DNA of 64,000 nucleotides from Allobosea sp. ASV33 (GTDB lineage Bacteria > Pseudomonadota > Alphaproteobacteria > Rhizobiales > Beijerinckiaceae). The position numbers were made by a program, and so were the translations under genes. The DNA lies in the NCBI RefSeq assembly GCF_016428755.1, contig NZ_JAELTI010000015.1, positions 1 to 64,000 on the forward strand, given 5' to 3'. The notes below the pieces were generated by a model that ran no database searches, was not told where the DNA came from, and saw only the letters and a program-made list of their open reading frames with translations. Below are positions 49,898 through 59,132 of this stretch, in pieces. The stretch's first letter is position 1; each line of letters opens with the position of its first letter.

Positions 49898-50287
49898 TCA
49901 GGCCCGCTCGACATCCGTCTCCGAGAAATCGCCGCCCTTGTAGAGCAGCGGCCAGCCGCGCGCTTTCGCCAGCGCGTAGGCTGCGCAATCGCCCATGTTG
50001 AGGCGAGCCGGGTGGCGGCCCTTACCGTAGCGGCCATAGGCCTCGAAGGCGAGATCAGAGAGCGGCTTGTCGAAGGGGATGATGTCGACGCCGTAATCGG
50101 CGATGAAATCATCGACAGCCGTGCTGGGCAGTCCCTTCGTGAAGGTCAGGACGAGGCGAGCTTCAAGGAGGTTGACGGCCGTCATTTGCCTCTGCCGCGA
50201 GGTCTGTATGAGATCGACAAAGGCGAGGCGCTCAGCCTCACCCGTCAAGCATACGACCACTGCCGACGTATCGATGACGAGGTTCAC
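49898..50287 (-). CDS. vapC: VapC-type PIN-domain toxin
   Basis: Ribonuclease toxin of a type II toxin-antitoxin pair. 129 residues. The PIN acidic residues are visible: VIDTSA (Asp6), NLLEARL (Glu), MGDCAAYALA (Asp) and GGDFSETD (Asp). It overlaps the antitoxin gene by 4 bp (ATGA), so the two are translationally coupled. VapC toxins usually cut tRNA or rRNA; the target is not predictable. Confidence 0.9.
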   Translation of the reverse strand: MNLVIDTSAVVVCLTGEAERLAFVDLIQTSRQRQMTAVNLLEARLVLTFTKGLPSTAVDDFIADYGVDIIPFDKPLSDLAFEAYGRYGKGRHPARLNMGDCAAYALAKARGWPLLYKGGDFSETDVERA

Positions 50288-50559
50288 CAGAAGCCGTTCT
50301 CGTCATAGCCGATCGCGTCGTCCATCTCCTGCTTCGTCATCGACTTATCCGTCGGTTTGATATCGTATTTCTTGTAGAGCGCGTCGAGCTTGCGCCTGCC
50401 TTCCGCCACCCGCCGGGCCTTTTCCTCCTCGGACAATTCATCCTTGCCGAGTTCGCTCCTGACGGCCTGGCGCACGGCTTCCGTCAAACTCAGGCCACGA
50501 CGACGCGCGAGCAGGCGCACGGCCTCCTCGGTTTCGCGGTCCTTGATGTTGAGGGCCAT
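50284..50559 (-). CDS. vapB: VapB-type antitoxin
   Basis: 91 residues. The N-terminal ribbon-helix-helix ([36 protein letters not shown]) matches the PSK-type VapB family that binds the promoter; the C-terminal part (~45-91) would cover the toxin. It precedes and overlaps vapC. The pair is probably autoregulated; a promoter must lie in the short gap before dnaG, on the opposite strand. Confidence 0.88.
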   Translation of the reverse strand: MALNIKDRETEEAVRLLARRRGLSLTEAVRQAVRSELGKDELSEEEKARRVAEGRRKLDALYKKYDIKPTDKSMTKQEMDDAIGYDENGFW

Positions 50560-50682
50560 GGCTTTCTTCCTTTTCGACGATTTTCTTTACCAGATGGGGT
50601 GCGCTGTGGATATGGTCCATAAGCTCGGGCCGAGGCGTCTTGGCGGTTGGCAAGCGGCTTCGCAGGGTCCAGACAGAGCCCC

Positions 50683-52587
50683 ATGAAATTCCCGCCCTCC
50701 GTCCTTGAGGAGATCAAGGCGCGGCTGCCTGTCTCGGCGGTCGTGGGCAAGCGCGTGCGCTTGCAGAAGGCCGGGCGCGAATGGAAGGGCCTGTCCCCCT
50801 TCAACGCGGAGAAGACGGCCTCCTTCTTCGTCAACGACCAGAAGGCGTCTTTCTTCGATTTCTCGTCGGGCAAGAACGGCGACATCTTCAAGTTCGTGAT
50901 GGAGACCGAGGGGCTCTCCTTCCCGGAGGCCGTGGAGAAGCTCGCGGCCGAGGCCGGCGTCATCCTGCCGAAGATCACGGCGGAAGCGCAGGTCCAGGAG
51001 GAGAAGCGCAAGGGGCTGCACGAGGTCGTGGAGCTCGCGGCGCAATTCTTCGAGGCCGAACTGATGGGCGATCGCGGCGGTGGAGCGAGGCGTTATCTCG
51101 CGACGCGCGGGCTCGACGGCGAGGCGCGTACGCGCTTTCGTCTCGGCTATGGTCCGGCCGATCGTTTCGCCTTGCGCGACCATCTGGCGGGGAAGGGCGT
51201 TCCGGCCGAACTGATGATGGAGGCGGGGCTGCTCGTGCATGGCGACGAGATCGCCGTGCCCTATGACCGTTTCCGCGACCGGGTGATGTTCCCGATCCAT
51301 GATTCCCGCGGGCGGGTCATCGCCTTCGGCGGGCGGGCGATGAGCTCGGAGGTCGCGGCGAAATACCTGAACTCGCCGGAGACGCCGCTCTTCCACAAGG
51401 GCTCGCTGCTGTTCAACCACCACAATGCTCGCAAAGCTGCGCATGACACCGGACAGGTCGTGGTGGTCGAGGGCTATGTCGACGTCATCGCCATGTCGCT
51501 TTCGGGCTTCCCGCAGACGGTGGCGCCGCTCGGCACCGCCCTGACCGAGGACCAGCTCGGCCTGCTCTGGCGCATGGCCGACGAGCCTGTGATCTGCCTC
51601 GACGGCGACAAGGCCGGCCGCAAGGCCGCGAGCCGGGCGATCGATATCGCGCTGCCGATGCTGGAGCCGGGCAAGTCGCTCTCCTTCGCGCTGCTGCCGG
51701 ACGGGCAGGACCCGGACGACCTCGCCCGCTCGGGCGGGCGGCAGGCGATCGCAGAGGTGGTCGCGGCGGCACGTCCGCTCGTCGACATGCTCTGGCAGCG
51801 CGAGGTCGAGGCCGGCCCGCTCGATACGCCGGAGCGGCGCGCCGCCTTCGAACGCCGCCTGAAGGAGCCGCTCGGGCAGATTCGCGACGAGACCACGCGC
51901 AAGCACTACCGTCGCGAGATGGACGAGCGCCTGGCGCAGCTCTTCGCCAGCGCCGCCCCGGCGCGGCAGGAGCGTGGTGGCGGAGGGCAAGGCAACTTCC
52001 AGCGCGGACGCGGTGGGGGATCGGCGCGCGGCGGCGGGTTCGGCCGGCAGGTGCCGCCCTGGCTCGCCGGGCCGCTCAAGGCGTCGAGCGCGCTGACGCA
52101 ATCGCGCCTCGTGGCGAAGCTGCGCGGCGAGGACCAGCGCGAGGCCTTCATCCTGCTGGCGCTGGCGTGCCATCCCGATCTCCTCCTGCGCTGTGCCGAC
52201 GAGATCGCCGAATTGTCGCTGGACGGGCCGGCGGCCGAGCGCTTCCGGCAGGCGCTGCTCGATTCCGTCGAGGACACGCTCGATCGCGAGACGCTGGCGA
52301 ATCGGCTGGCGCAGCCGCGAGTCAAGGAAGCGCGGGGGCATCTGATGGCGGTCACTGGGCCGGCGGAGCGGCGCAAGCTCGCGCAAGATGCTGATCCGGA
52401 ATCGGTTTTCGACTCGATTCATCAGGCCATCGTCTTGCATCATCGCGCACGAACGCTAAATAGCGAGTTGAGAGCAGCCGAGCGCGCCTTGGCTGACGAT
52501 GCGACCGAAGCCAATTTCGCCTGGATCAAGGACGTGAAGGCCCGCCTCGAGACGATCGAAGGCACCGAGGCCATGTCCGAGGATTGA
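50683..52587 (+). CDS. dnaG: DNA primase DnaG
   Basis: Makes RNA primers for replication with DnaB. 634 residues. The N-terminal domain has the usual sequence context but the four zinc ligands are replaced: Ser38, Asn41, Asp59 and Ser62 sit where C, H, C and C are in E. coli (LSPFNAEKT and FFDFSSGK). The RNA-polymerase domain includes the TOPRIM motifs VVVEGYVDVIAM and CLDGDKAGRKA. A Gly/Arg-rich linker is near 430; the C-terminal DnaB-binding domain follows. Similar ligand loss is, to my recollection, common in alphaproteobacteria. Confidence 0.95.
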   Translation: MKFPPSVLEEIKARLPVSAVVGKRVRLQKAGREWKGLSPFNAEKTASFFVNDQKASFFDFSSGKNGDIFKFVMETEGLSFPEAVEKLAAEAGVILPKITAEAQVQEEKRKGLHEVVELAAQFFEAELMGDRGGGARRYLATRGLDGEARTRFRLGYGPADRFALRDHLAGKGVPAELMMEAGLLVHGDEIAVPYDRFRDRVMFPIHDSRGRVIAFGGRAMSSEVAAKYLNSPETPLFHKGSLLFNHHNARKAAHDTGQVVVVEGYVDVIAMSLSGFPQTVAPLGTALTEDQLGLLWRMADEPVICLDGDKAGRKAASRAIDIALPMLEPGKSLSFALLPDGQDPDDLARSGGRQAIAEVVAAARPLVDMLWQREVEAGPLDTPERRAAFERRLKEPLGQIRDETTRKHYRREMDERLAQLFASAAPARQERGGGGQGNFQRGRGGGSARGGGFGRQVPPWLAGPLKASSALTQSRLVAKLRGEDQREAFILLALACHPDLLLRCADEIAELSLDGPAAERFRQALLDSVEDTLDRETLANRLAQPRVKEARGHLMAVTGPAERRKLAQDADPESVFDSIHQAIVLHHRARTLNSELRAAERALADDATEANFAWIKDVKARLETIEGTEAMSED

Positions 52588-52782
52588 TAGCCAGCGAGTG
52601 GTGGACGCTAGTCTGATGCGCGCAAGCTGTGGGGTGGTTCACGATTCGTCAACGACGTCTGGTGCCATCTGCAACTGGATTTGGGTGGGTGAGCGCGCCG
52701 GGCCTGCGGTCGCGCCGCCCTTTTATGCGTCGGTATATGGCTGTCTCGGCCATGCCCCGGTGCGAGTGCGGAGCGCTGATTG

Positions 52783-54792
52783 ATGGCGACTAAAGCGAGC
52801 GAACGGGAAAAGACCGATCAGGTCGCGCCGGATGCCCCCCCGACTACCGACGGCCCGTTGCTCGACCTGACCGATCAGGCCGTAAGGCGGATGATCAAGC
52901 TCGCGAAGAAGCGCGGCTATGTCACCTATGACGAACTGAACGAAGTGCTGCCTTCCGAGGAGTTCTCCTCGGAGCAGATCGAGGACGTGCTCGGCCAGCT
53001 CAGCGAGCAGGGCATCAACGTCGTCGACAACGAGGATCCGGAAGCGGCCGGCGAGGAGCGCGCGGCCCGCAAGGACGGCGGCGGCGACGAGGAAGAGCCC
53101 GAGGGCGGCGACATGGTCGACGCCTCGCGCCAGACCCTGCCGGTCGAGACCAAGCGCAACCTGGAGCCGACCGAGCGCACCGACGATCCGGTCCGCATGT
53201 ATCTGCGCGAGATGGGCTCGGTCGAGCTGCTCTCCCGCGAGGGCGAGATCGCGATCGCCAAGCGCATCGAGGCTGGCCGCGAGGCGATGATCGCGGGACT
53301 CTGCGAGAGCCCGCTGACCTTCCAGGCCATCATCATCTGGCGCGACGAGCTCGTCGACGGCAAGGTGCTGCTGCGCGACATCATCGACCTCGAAGCGACC
53401 TATGCCGGCCCCGACGGCAAGAACCCCGTCGTCGCCGGCGAGGAAGAGGCCGAGGAAGCCGAGCCGGCCGAGACCCCGGAGGGCGAGACGCCGCCGGACA
53501 TGGACGACGACGACATGGAGAACAACGTGTCGCTCTCGGCCATGGAGGCGGAGCTCAAGCCGCGCGTGCTCGAGACCTTCAACGCCATCGCCGACGACTA
53601 CAAGAAGCTGCGCCGCCTGCAGGACCAGGACATCGCCAACCGGCTGGAGAACACCAAGCTCTCGCCGTCGCAGGACCGCAAGTACAAGAAGCTCAAGGAC
53701 GACATCATCACCGCGGTGAAGTCGCTCTCGCTCAACAACAACCGCATCGAGGCGCTGGTCGAGCAGCTCTACGACATCAACAAGCGCCTGATCGGCCATG
53801 AGACGCGCCTGCTGCGCCTCGCCGAGAGCTATGGCGTCGGCCGCGAGGACTTCCTCAAGCAGCATGTCGGCGGCGAGCTCGACCCGAAATGGGTTCTGCG
53901 CGTCTCCAAGCTCGGCTCGCGCGGCTGGAAGGAGTTCGTCGCGGCGGAGCTGGAGCGGATCAAGCAGCTGCGCGAGGAGGTGCACACGCTCGCCTCCGAG
54001 ACCGGCCTGGAGATCCAGGAATTCCGCAAGATCGTGCTGATGGTCCAGAAGGGCGAGCGCGAGGCCCGTCAGGCGAAGAAGGAGATGATCGAGGCGAACC
54101 TGCGCCTCGTGATCTCGATCGCCAAGAAGTACACGAACCGCGGCCTGCAGTTCCTCGACCTGATCCAGGAAGGCAATATCGGCCTGATGAAGGCGGTCGA
54201 CAAGTTCGAGTATCGCCGGGGCTACAAGTTCTCGACCTATGCGACCTGGTGGATCCGCCAGGCGATCACCCGCTCGATCGCCGACCAGGCCCGCACGATC
54301 CGCATCCCCGTCCACATGATCGAGACGATCAACAAGATCGTGCGGACCTCGCGCCAGATGCTGCACGAGATCGGCCGCGAGCCGACCCCTGAGGAGCTGG
54401 CAGAGAAGCTGGCCATGCCACTGGAGAAGGTGCGCAAGGTCCTGAAGATCGCCAAGGAGCCGATCTCGCTGGAAACGCCGATCGGCGACGAGGAGGATTC
54501 GCATCTCGGCGACTTCATCGAGGACAAGAACGCGATCCTGCCGATCGACGCCGCTATCCAGTCGAACCTGCGCGAGACGACGACCCGCGTGCTGGCCTCG
54601 CTGACGCCGCGCGAGGAGCGCGTGCTGCGCATGCGCTTCGGCATCGGCATGAACACCGACCACACCCTCGAAGAGGTCGGCCAGCAGTTCAGCGTCACCC
54701 GCGAGCGCATCCGTCAGATCGAGGCGAAGGCGCTGCGCAAGCTCAAGCACCCGAGCCGCTCGCGGAAGCTCAGGAGCTTCCTCGACAATTGA
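52783..54792 (+). CDS. rpoD: RNA polymerase sigma factor RpoD (sigma-70)
   Basis: Housekeeping sigma factor. 669 residues from ATG 52783, after GGAG. Order: region 1.1 (~20-90), an acidic Glu/Asp-rich linker, region 1.2 ([21 protein letters not shown]), a non-conserved region, region 2 ([20 protein letters not shown]), region 3 ([16 protein letters not shown]) and region 4 with its helix-turn-helix ([20 protein letters not shown]). dnaG-rpoD is the usual order. A strong terminator follows. Confidence 0.98.
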   Translation: MATKASEREKTDQVAPDAPPTTDGPLLDLTDQAVRRMIKLAKKRGYVTYDELNEVLPSEEFSSEQIEDVLGQLSEQGINVVDNEDPEAAGEERAARKDGGGDEEEPEGGDMVDASRQTLPVETKRNLEPTERTDDPVRMYLREMGSVELLSREGEIAIAKRIEAGREAMIAGLCESPLTFQAIIIWRDELVDGKVLLRDIIDLEATYAGPDGKNPVVAGEEEAEEAEPAETPEGETPPDMDDDDMENNVSLSAMEAELKPRVLETFNAIADDYKKLRRLQDQDIANRLENTKLSPSQDRKYKKLKDDIITAVKSLSLNNNRIEALVEQLYDINKRLIGHETRLLRLAESYGVGREDFLKQHVGGELDPKWVLRVSKLGSRGWKEFVAAELERIKQLREEVHTLASETGLEIQEFRKIVLMVQKGEREARQAKKEMIEANLRLVISIAKKYTNRGLQFLDLIQEGNIGLMKAVDKFEYRRGYKFSTYATWWIRQAITRSIADQARTIRIPVHMIETINKIVRTSRQMLHEIGREPTPEELAEKLAMPLEKVRKVLKIAKEPISLETPIGDEEDSHLGDFIEDKNAILPIDAAIQSNLRETTTRVLASLTPREERVLRMRFGIGMNTDHTLEEVGQQFSVTRERIRQIEAKALRKLKHPSRSRKLRSFLDN

Positions 54793-54830
54793 TCGGCTGC
54801 GCGGCCGTTTTTCGGCCGGTTGCAAACAAG

Positions 54831-54864
54831 ACCCGCTTCCACTTTGTGGAGGCGGGTTTTTCTT
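54831..54864 (+). terminator. Intrinsic terminator of rpoD
   Basis: 12-bp stem ACCCGCTTCCAC / GTGGAGGCGGGT (one G-T pair), loop TTT, then TTTTCTTT. A smaller hairpin (CGGCCG) precedes it. Confidence 0.9.
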
Positions 54865-54961
54865 TGAGCGCTTCGCCGGTCCAACCCTCCTTTGAACGTA
54901 GGACGCGGCAGTCACAGTCGCTGGTCAGTCTGCTGCCGCCTTGCGACCCAGGAGATTGCCT

Positions 54962-55489
54962 GTGCTCCCCTTCACCTACGATGCCCTTGCCCAGCGCTTT
55001 GCCACGGTCCGCCCCTGGGCGAAGAAGGCGGTCGGCGACGCGACCAATCGCTGTGCCATCTGCATGGGCTATACGCTGCGGCTGACGCCGTCGGAGGACG
55101 ATGCGACGATCGAGAAATTGGCTGATGTCGCGAGCCGGGTGAATGCCGATGCCGGGCCTGTAGGCGGCGCGCGCCCGCTGAGCACGCTCAGCGCCAGCTT
55201 CTTCATCCGGGCGGCGGAGCTCGAGCCTCGCGTCCGCCGCGTCTATGGCGAGCCGGATGTCCAGGGCGTCTCCAAGAATGTCTGGCGCTCGGTGATCGGC
55301 AAGAAGGGCGTGCTCTACCTTGAGGATTGCTACCAGACCGAGGGGGACAAGAGCACGTCGTTCCTGTTCTTCCAGCGCGTGAACGGCGATCATTGGGATC
55401 TGTTCAACGGCATCAACATGGTCGCGGAGGAATATCTGCTCAGCGGCAACAGCCACGAGGGCCAGCTCTACTTCTGGAAGGCGCGGTAG
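54962..55489 (+). CDS. Tae4-like peptidoglycan amidase (type VI effector family)
   Basis: 175 residues from GTG 54962, with AGGAG about eight bases upstream. No signal peptide, as expected for a type VI effector. It resembles Tae4 in two blocks: NRCAICMGYTLR (Tae4 NACPIRMSYVLN, nucleophile Cys31) and IGKKGVLYLED, followed by DHWDLFNG with His144 (Tae4 GHVTLWNG). Tae4 enzymes cut the D-Glu/mDAP bond in peptidoglycan. No Tai4-like immunity gene or T6SS genes are in the window. It could be an orphan effector or a domesticated amidase. Confidence 0.72.
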   Translation: MLPFTYDALAQRFATVRPWAKKAVGDATNRCAICMGYTLRLTPSEDDATIEKLADVASRVNADAGPVGGARPLSTLSASFFIRAAELEPRVRRVYGEPDVQGVSKNVWRSVIGKKGVLYLEDCYQTEGDKSTSFLFFQRVNGDHWDLFNGINMVAEEYLLSGNSHEGQLYFWKAR

Positions 55490-55506
55490 CGCTTGCCAAA
55501 AGAAAA

Positions 55507-55527
55507 GGGCGCCAGCGGCGCCCTTTC
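55507..55527. terminator. Bidirectional intrinsic terminator
   Basis: GGGCGCC, loop AGC, GGCGCCC with AAAA on the left and TTTC on the right; lies between converging genes. Confidence 0.82.
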
Positions 55528-55549
55528 ATATGGCCGTGCCGGACCTGCC

Positions 55550-56032
55550 TCACAGAGTCCGCGCCAGCGCGACCAGCTGTTCCCAGGCCTTGCCCCAGCC
55601 GTCGTGGAAACCCATCTGCTCGTGCTGCTGCTTGCCGGCGACATCCTTGTGATAGGCGCGGGCGATGTAGAGCGTGCCGGTCGCGGTCGGCTCGATCGTG
55701 ATCGAGGCCGTCATGAAGCCGCCCTCGATCGGGCGGAAGCCCGGGCCGAGCGCATCGGTGAAGAGCAGGAAGGTTTCCGGCACTACCGCCAGCACGCAGC
55801 CGTTATTGTCGTGCTTCTCGCCGTTCGGCCCTTCCATCACCGTGTGGAATTGGCCGCCGGGGCGCAGGTCCAGCTCGCAGGCGGTCGTCTTCCAGGGCGC
55901 GGGGGTGAACCACTGCATCAGCAGCTTCGGCTCCGTCCAGGCGCGCCACACCAGGCGAGGCGGCACATCGGTCTCGCGCCGCAATTCGAGGTCCAGCGCA
56001 GGGTCGAAAGCGGTCGCATGCGTATCGGTCAT
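55550..56032 (-). CDS. SRPBCC/AHSA1 family protein
   Basis: 160 residues. START-like helix-grip domain: DVPPRLVWRAWTEPKLLMQWFTP at the start, then LRPGGQFHTVMEGPNG and HDGWGKAWEQLVALA at the C-terminal helix. Such proteins bind hydrophobic ligands. Overlaps the ArsR regulator stop by 4 bp; ArsR-AHSA1 pairs of this kind are common and usually self-regulated. Confidence 0.87.
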   Translation of the reverse strand: MTDTHATAFDPALDLELRRETDVPPRLVWRAWTEPKLLMQWFTPAPWKTTACELDLRPGGQFHTVMEGPNGEKHDNNGCVLAVVPETFLLFTDALGPGFRPIEGGFMTASITIEPTATGTLYIARAYHKDVAGKQQHEQMGFHDGWGKAWEQLVALARTL

Positions 56033-56373
56033 CGATTGTCCTCCTGATCCTTCAGTTGCAGCACCAGCCGGTCGAGCTGGTCGAGGCGTCTGGTCCAGAG
56101 CGAGCGCTGCGCCTCCAGCCAGTGTTCGGCCGCGGCGAGCGGTTCCGCCCGCAAAGTGCAGGTGCGCACGCGCCCGGTCTTGCGGGTGGCGACGAGGCCG
56201 CAATCCTCCAGCACCTTCAGATGCTGCAGGAAGCTCGGCAGCGCCATCTCGAAGGGCTTCGCCAGTTCGCTGACCGAGGCCGGCCCGCGGCCGAGCGCCT
56301 GGACGACCGCGCGACGCGTCGGATCGGACAGCGCGCGGAAGGTGTCGTCGAGGGCAGGCTGTGGGGCGACCAT
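56029..56373 (-). CDS. ArsR family regulator
   Basis: 114 residues from ATG 56373. Winged helix: DDTFRALSDPTRRAVVQALGRG, recognition helix in LPSFLQHLKVLEDCGL and wing KTGRVRTCTL. No CxC metal motif, so an organic ligand is likely. Translationally coupled to the SRPBCC gene downstream. Confidence 0.88.
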   Translation of the reverse strand: MVAPQPALDDTFRALSDPTRRAVVQALGRGPASVSELAKPFEMALPSFLQHLKVLEDCGLVATRKTGRVRTCTLRAEPLAAAEHWLEAQRSLWTRRLDQLDRLVLQLKDQEDNR

Positions 56374-56491
56374 GGCTTTCGATAGCGTGGCGGAAATACT
56401 TAGGTCAATGCCTAAGTTTTGAGAGTGCCGCGGGAGCTTGATCTTCCCCGCGGGAGAGGGCTTCCTGCGCATCCCGTTTTTGGAGGCGCCC

Positions 56492-57103
56492 ATGTCCCCC
56501 GAATTCCTGCTGACCTCGCTGATCATCGTCGCCTCGCCGGGAACGGGAGCGATCTACACCATCGCTGCCGGGCTGACGCGCGGTTCGCGGGCGAGCGTGC
56601 TCGCGGCCTTCGCCTGCACGATCGGGATCGTGCCGCATCTGATCGCCGCGATGATGGGGATCGCGGCGCTGCTGCATGCCAGCGCGCTCGCCTTCGCCAT
56701 CGTGAAATATGCCGGCGTCGCCTATCTGCTCTACATGGCCTGGCAGACGCTCAGGGAGCATGGTGCGCTCAAGGTCGAGACCAAGGCGGATGCGCGCTCG
56801 GCCTGGCTGGTGCTGCGCGACGGATTGGCGCTCAACCTGCTCAACCCCAAGCTCTCGATCTTCTTCGTCGCCTTCCTGCCGCAGTTCATCGCGGCGGACG
56901 AGGCGAGCCCGATGGCGCGGATGCTGGAGCTCTCCGGCGTGTTCATGGCGATGACCTTCATCGTCTTCGCGCTCTACGGGCTCTTCGCCGCGGCGATGCG
57001 CGACAAGGTCATCGGCCGCCCGGCGGTGATGGCCTGGCTGCGCCGGAGCTTCGCCGCCGCCTTCGTGGGGCTCGGCGCCAAGCTCGCGCTGACCGAGCGC
57101 TGA
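56492..57103 (+). CDS. LysE family exporter
   Basis: 203 residues from ATG 56492, with GGAGG upstream. Signature: LIIVASPGTGAIYTIAAGL at the N-terminus (PG of the family pattern) and LNLLNPKLSIFFVAFLPQF in the middle. Six hydrophobic segments. It overlaps the YjbQ gene in a TGATG junction, so translation is coupled. The substrate is unknown. Confidence 0.87.
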   Translation: MSPEFLLTSLIIVASPGTGAIYTIAAGLTRGSRASVLAAFACTIGIVPHLIAAMMGIAALLHASALAFAIVKYAGVAYLLYMAWQTLREHGALKVETKADARSAWLVLRDGLALNLLNPKLSIFFVAFLPQFIAADEASPMARMLELSGVFMAMTFIVFALYGLFAAAMRDKVIGRPAVMAWLRRSFAAAFVGLGAKLALTER

Positions 57104-57528
57104 TGGCGCGGCAGACGATCCTGACGGTCGAGACGCGCGGGCCGGGGCTCTACGAGTTCACGGACCGCGCCATCGCCTTCGTCAAGGCCGGCGGCGAGAC
57201 CAGCGGGCTGCTGACGCTGTTCGTGCGGCACACCTCCTGCTCGCTCCTGATCCAGGAGAATGCCGATCCGGATGTGCGCCGCGATCTCGACGCGTTCTTT
57301 CGGAGGCTGGTGCCATCGGCGGATGATCCGGCGATGGCCTATCTCGTCCATCGCGACGAGGGGCCGGACGACATGCCGGCCCATATCAAGGCGGCGCTGA
57401 CGCCGGTCTCGCTGTCCATTCCGGTGATGGGCGGGCGTCTCGTGCTCGGCACCTGGCAGGGCATCTATCTGTTCGAGCACCGCCAGAGACCGCATCGGCG
57501 CGAGGTCGCCCTCCACCTCTCGGCTTGA
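57103..57528 (+). CDS. YjbQ family protein (UPF0047, possible secondary thiamine-phosphate synthase)
   Basis: 141 residues. Family signature: LLTLFVRHTSCSLLIQENADP, DMPAHIKAALTPVSLSIPV and GTWQGIYLFEHRQRPHRREV. YjbQ proteins have weak thiamine-phosphate-synthase activity; the physiological role is unclear. The start overlaps the stop of the LysE gene (TGATG). Confidence 0.9.
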   Translation: MARQTILTVETRGPGLYEFTDRAIAFVKAGGETSGLLTLFVRHTSCSLLIQENADPDVRRDLDAFFRRLVPSADDPAMAYLVHRDEGPDDMPAHIKAALTPVSLSIPVMGGRLVLGTWQGIYLFEHRQRPHRREVALHLSA

Positions 57529-57532
57529 GAGG

Positions 57533-57784
57533 TCAGGCCGGCGGCGCCACCACGAGCGCGACGAGGCGCCGGACGACCGGCAGCACGACGAGCAATGTCG
57601 GGAAGGCGACGACCCAGGACAGGGCCCAGGCGCCGGGCCAGGTCTGGAGGAATTCGGCGGTAAGGCCGAGGGCCTTCAGGGTCGAGATGCCGGAGACGAC
57701 GAAGGTCATCAGGATGGACAGGAAGAAGGGCATCATCACGCCGGCGTAGCGGGCGGGCAGGCGCGGGTAGGTAGAGCTGGACAT
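57533..57784 (-). CDS. Small membrane protein, DUF2798
   Basis: 83 residues with two hydrophobic segments (~17-40 and ~53-75). The pattern matches the DUF2798 family (RYAGVMMPFFLSILMTFVVS, WVVAFPTLLVVLPVVRRL). Inner-membrane protein of unknown function. Convergent with the YjbQ gene. Confidence 0.75.
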   Translation of the reverse strand: MSSSTYPRLPARYAGVMMPFFLSILMTFVVSGISTLKALGLTAEFLQTWPGAWALSWVVAFPTLLVVLPVVRRLVALVVAPPA

Positions 57785-58020
57785 AAGTCAGGCTTTCGCA
57801 AGGTGCAGGCCGTTCGGACGCATCCGAATCGGCTTGCGCCGAAGGGATGCGTTGCCTGACGTGAGACGCTTACGAACGGGACGAAGGCCCGATCGCGGCT
57901 GCATAGGAAAAGCTGCTGCCGCTGCCAAGCGATTTCTGGCGTGTTCGGAGGTTGGCAGCGACTGTCGTCGGGGCTACTTGTCCGGCATAGCCCTGACGCC
58001 CGGTTCGAGGAGCGCCCGCC

Positions 58021-58308
58021 ATGTCCTTCCTGAAATCGCTGTTCGGTGGCCGCAAGCCGGCCGAGGACAAGCCCGCCGGCCCGGTCAAGAGCATCGAGCA
58101 TAACGGCTTCACCATCCATGCCACGCCCTATCAGGAAGGCGGGCAGTACCAGCTCTGCGGCGTGATCGAGAAGGTCGTGGATGGCGAGACGAAGAGCCAC
58201 CGCTTCATCCGGGCCGACCGTTTTCCGGGGCAGGCCGAAGCCGCCGATTTCACCCTGGTGAAGGGCCAGCAGATCGTCGACATGGAAGGCGACCGCGTCT
58301 TCCGCTGA
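58021..58308 (+). CDS. HlyU-like protein (PF10115 family)
   Basis: 95 residues. KSIEHNGFTIHATPYQEGGQYQLCGVIEK and SHRFIRADRFPGQAEAAD in outline match the HlyU family, named after a Vibrio haemolysin regulator of a different type. A winged-helix fold is not evident from this sequence; in alphaproteobacteria these proteins are widespread and uncharacterised. Confidence 0.78.
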   Translation: MSFLKSLFGGRKPAEDKPAGPVKSIEHNGFTIHATPYQEGGQYQLCGVIEKVVDGETKSHRFIRADRFPGQAEAADFTLVKGQQIVDMEGDRVFR

Positions 58309-58387
58309 GCGACAGCCTGCGGTTTTTTGGGAACGGTTCTGCAGTCCAAGGGTTTCCTGATCACATCCCAACGATCAGGAGAACGCC

Positions 58388-58948
58388 ATGGCCGATCTCA
58401 CCGGAAAGAAGATTCTCATCCTCGCGACGCATGGATTCGAGCAATCCGAGCTCGACGTGCCGCATGCGGCCCTGCAGAAGGCCGGTGCCACCGTCGACAT
58501 CGTTTCGCCGGAGGCGGGCGAGATCAAGGGCTGGCAGGGCAAGGACTGGGGCCGGCCCGTCGCGGTCGATCGCACGCTCGATCAGGCCAGCGCCAACGAC
58601 TACGATGCGATCGTGCTGCCCGGCGGGCAGATGAACCCCGACACGCTGCGCGGCAACGACAAGGCGCTCAGCCTGATCAAGAATTTCTTCGACCAGGGCA
58701 AGGTCGTCGCCGCCGTCTGCCACGGCCCGTGGCTGCTGATCGATACCGGCATCGCCAAGGGCCGCAAGGTCACCTCCTACAAGACGATCAAGCAGGACCT
58801 GATCAATGCCGGGGCAAGCTGGGAGGACAGCGAGGTTGTCACCGACAAGGGCGTCGTAACCTCGCGCAAACCCGACGACCTGCCGGCCTTCGTCGCCAAG
58901 ATCATCGAGGAGGTTAAGGAAGGCCGCCACGAGCGCCGCGCCGCCTGA
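58388..58948 (+). CDS. PfpI/DJ-1 family protein (YhbO-like)
   Basis: 186 residues. Nucleophile-elbow Cys in VVAAVCHGPWLLID; conserved Glu in THGFEQSELDVPHAAL. The family includes stress-response deglycases/hydrolases such as YhbO and PfpI. Cytoplasmic. Solitary gene with AGGAGAA upstream. Confidence 0.9.
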   Translation: MADLTGKKILILATHGFEQSELDVPHAALQKAGATVDIVSPEAGEIKGWQGKDWGRPVAVDRTLDQASANDYDAIVLPGGQMNPDTLRGNDKALSLIKNFFDQGKVVAAVCHGPWLLIDTGIAKGRKVTSYKTIKQDLINAGASWEDSEVVTDKGVVTSRKPDDLPAFVAKIIEEVKEGRHERRAA

Positions 58949-59132
58949 CGGCAACTTTATCTCAAACCACGACAAGACATGGCATCCGCGGTCCATCGGC
59001 CGCGGATGCTTCGTCTTGTCGGCCCGCCGCGATCGCGCGGCTGCCCTGCCTCCGGCGCGCTTGCCCGGCAGGTTCCATGCGCTAAAGCTGCCCGGAGAAG
59101 AGCCATCTCCAAGATATGGCCGCCGAGGAAGC

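Noticed and set aside
52700-52725. GGGC...GCCC with TTTT after dnaG
   Set aside because: Only four strong pairs and a large loop; too weak to call a terminator.
52723-54915. 730-codon minus-strand frame opposite rpoD
   Set aside because: Antisense shadow of rpoD; Leu/Asp/Arg-rich composition without any domain.
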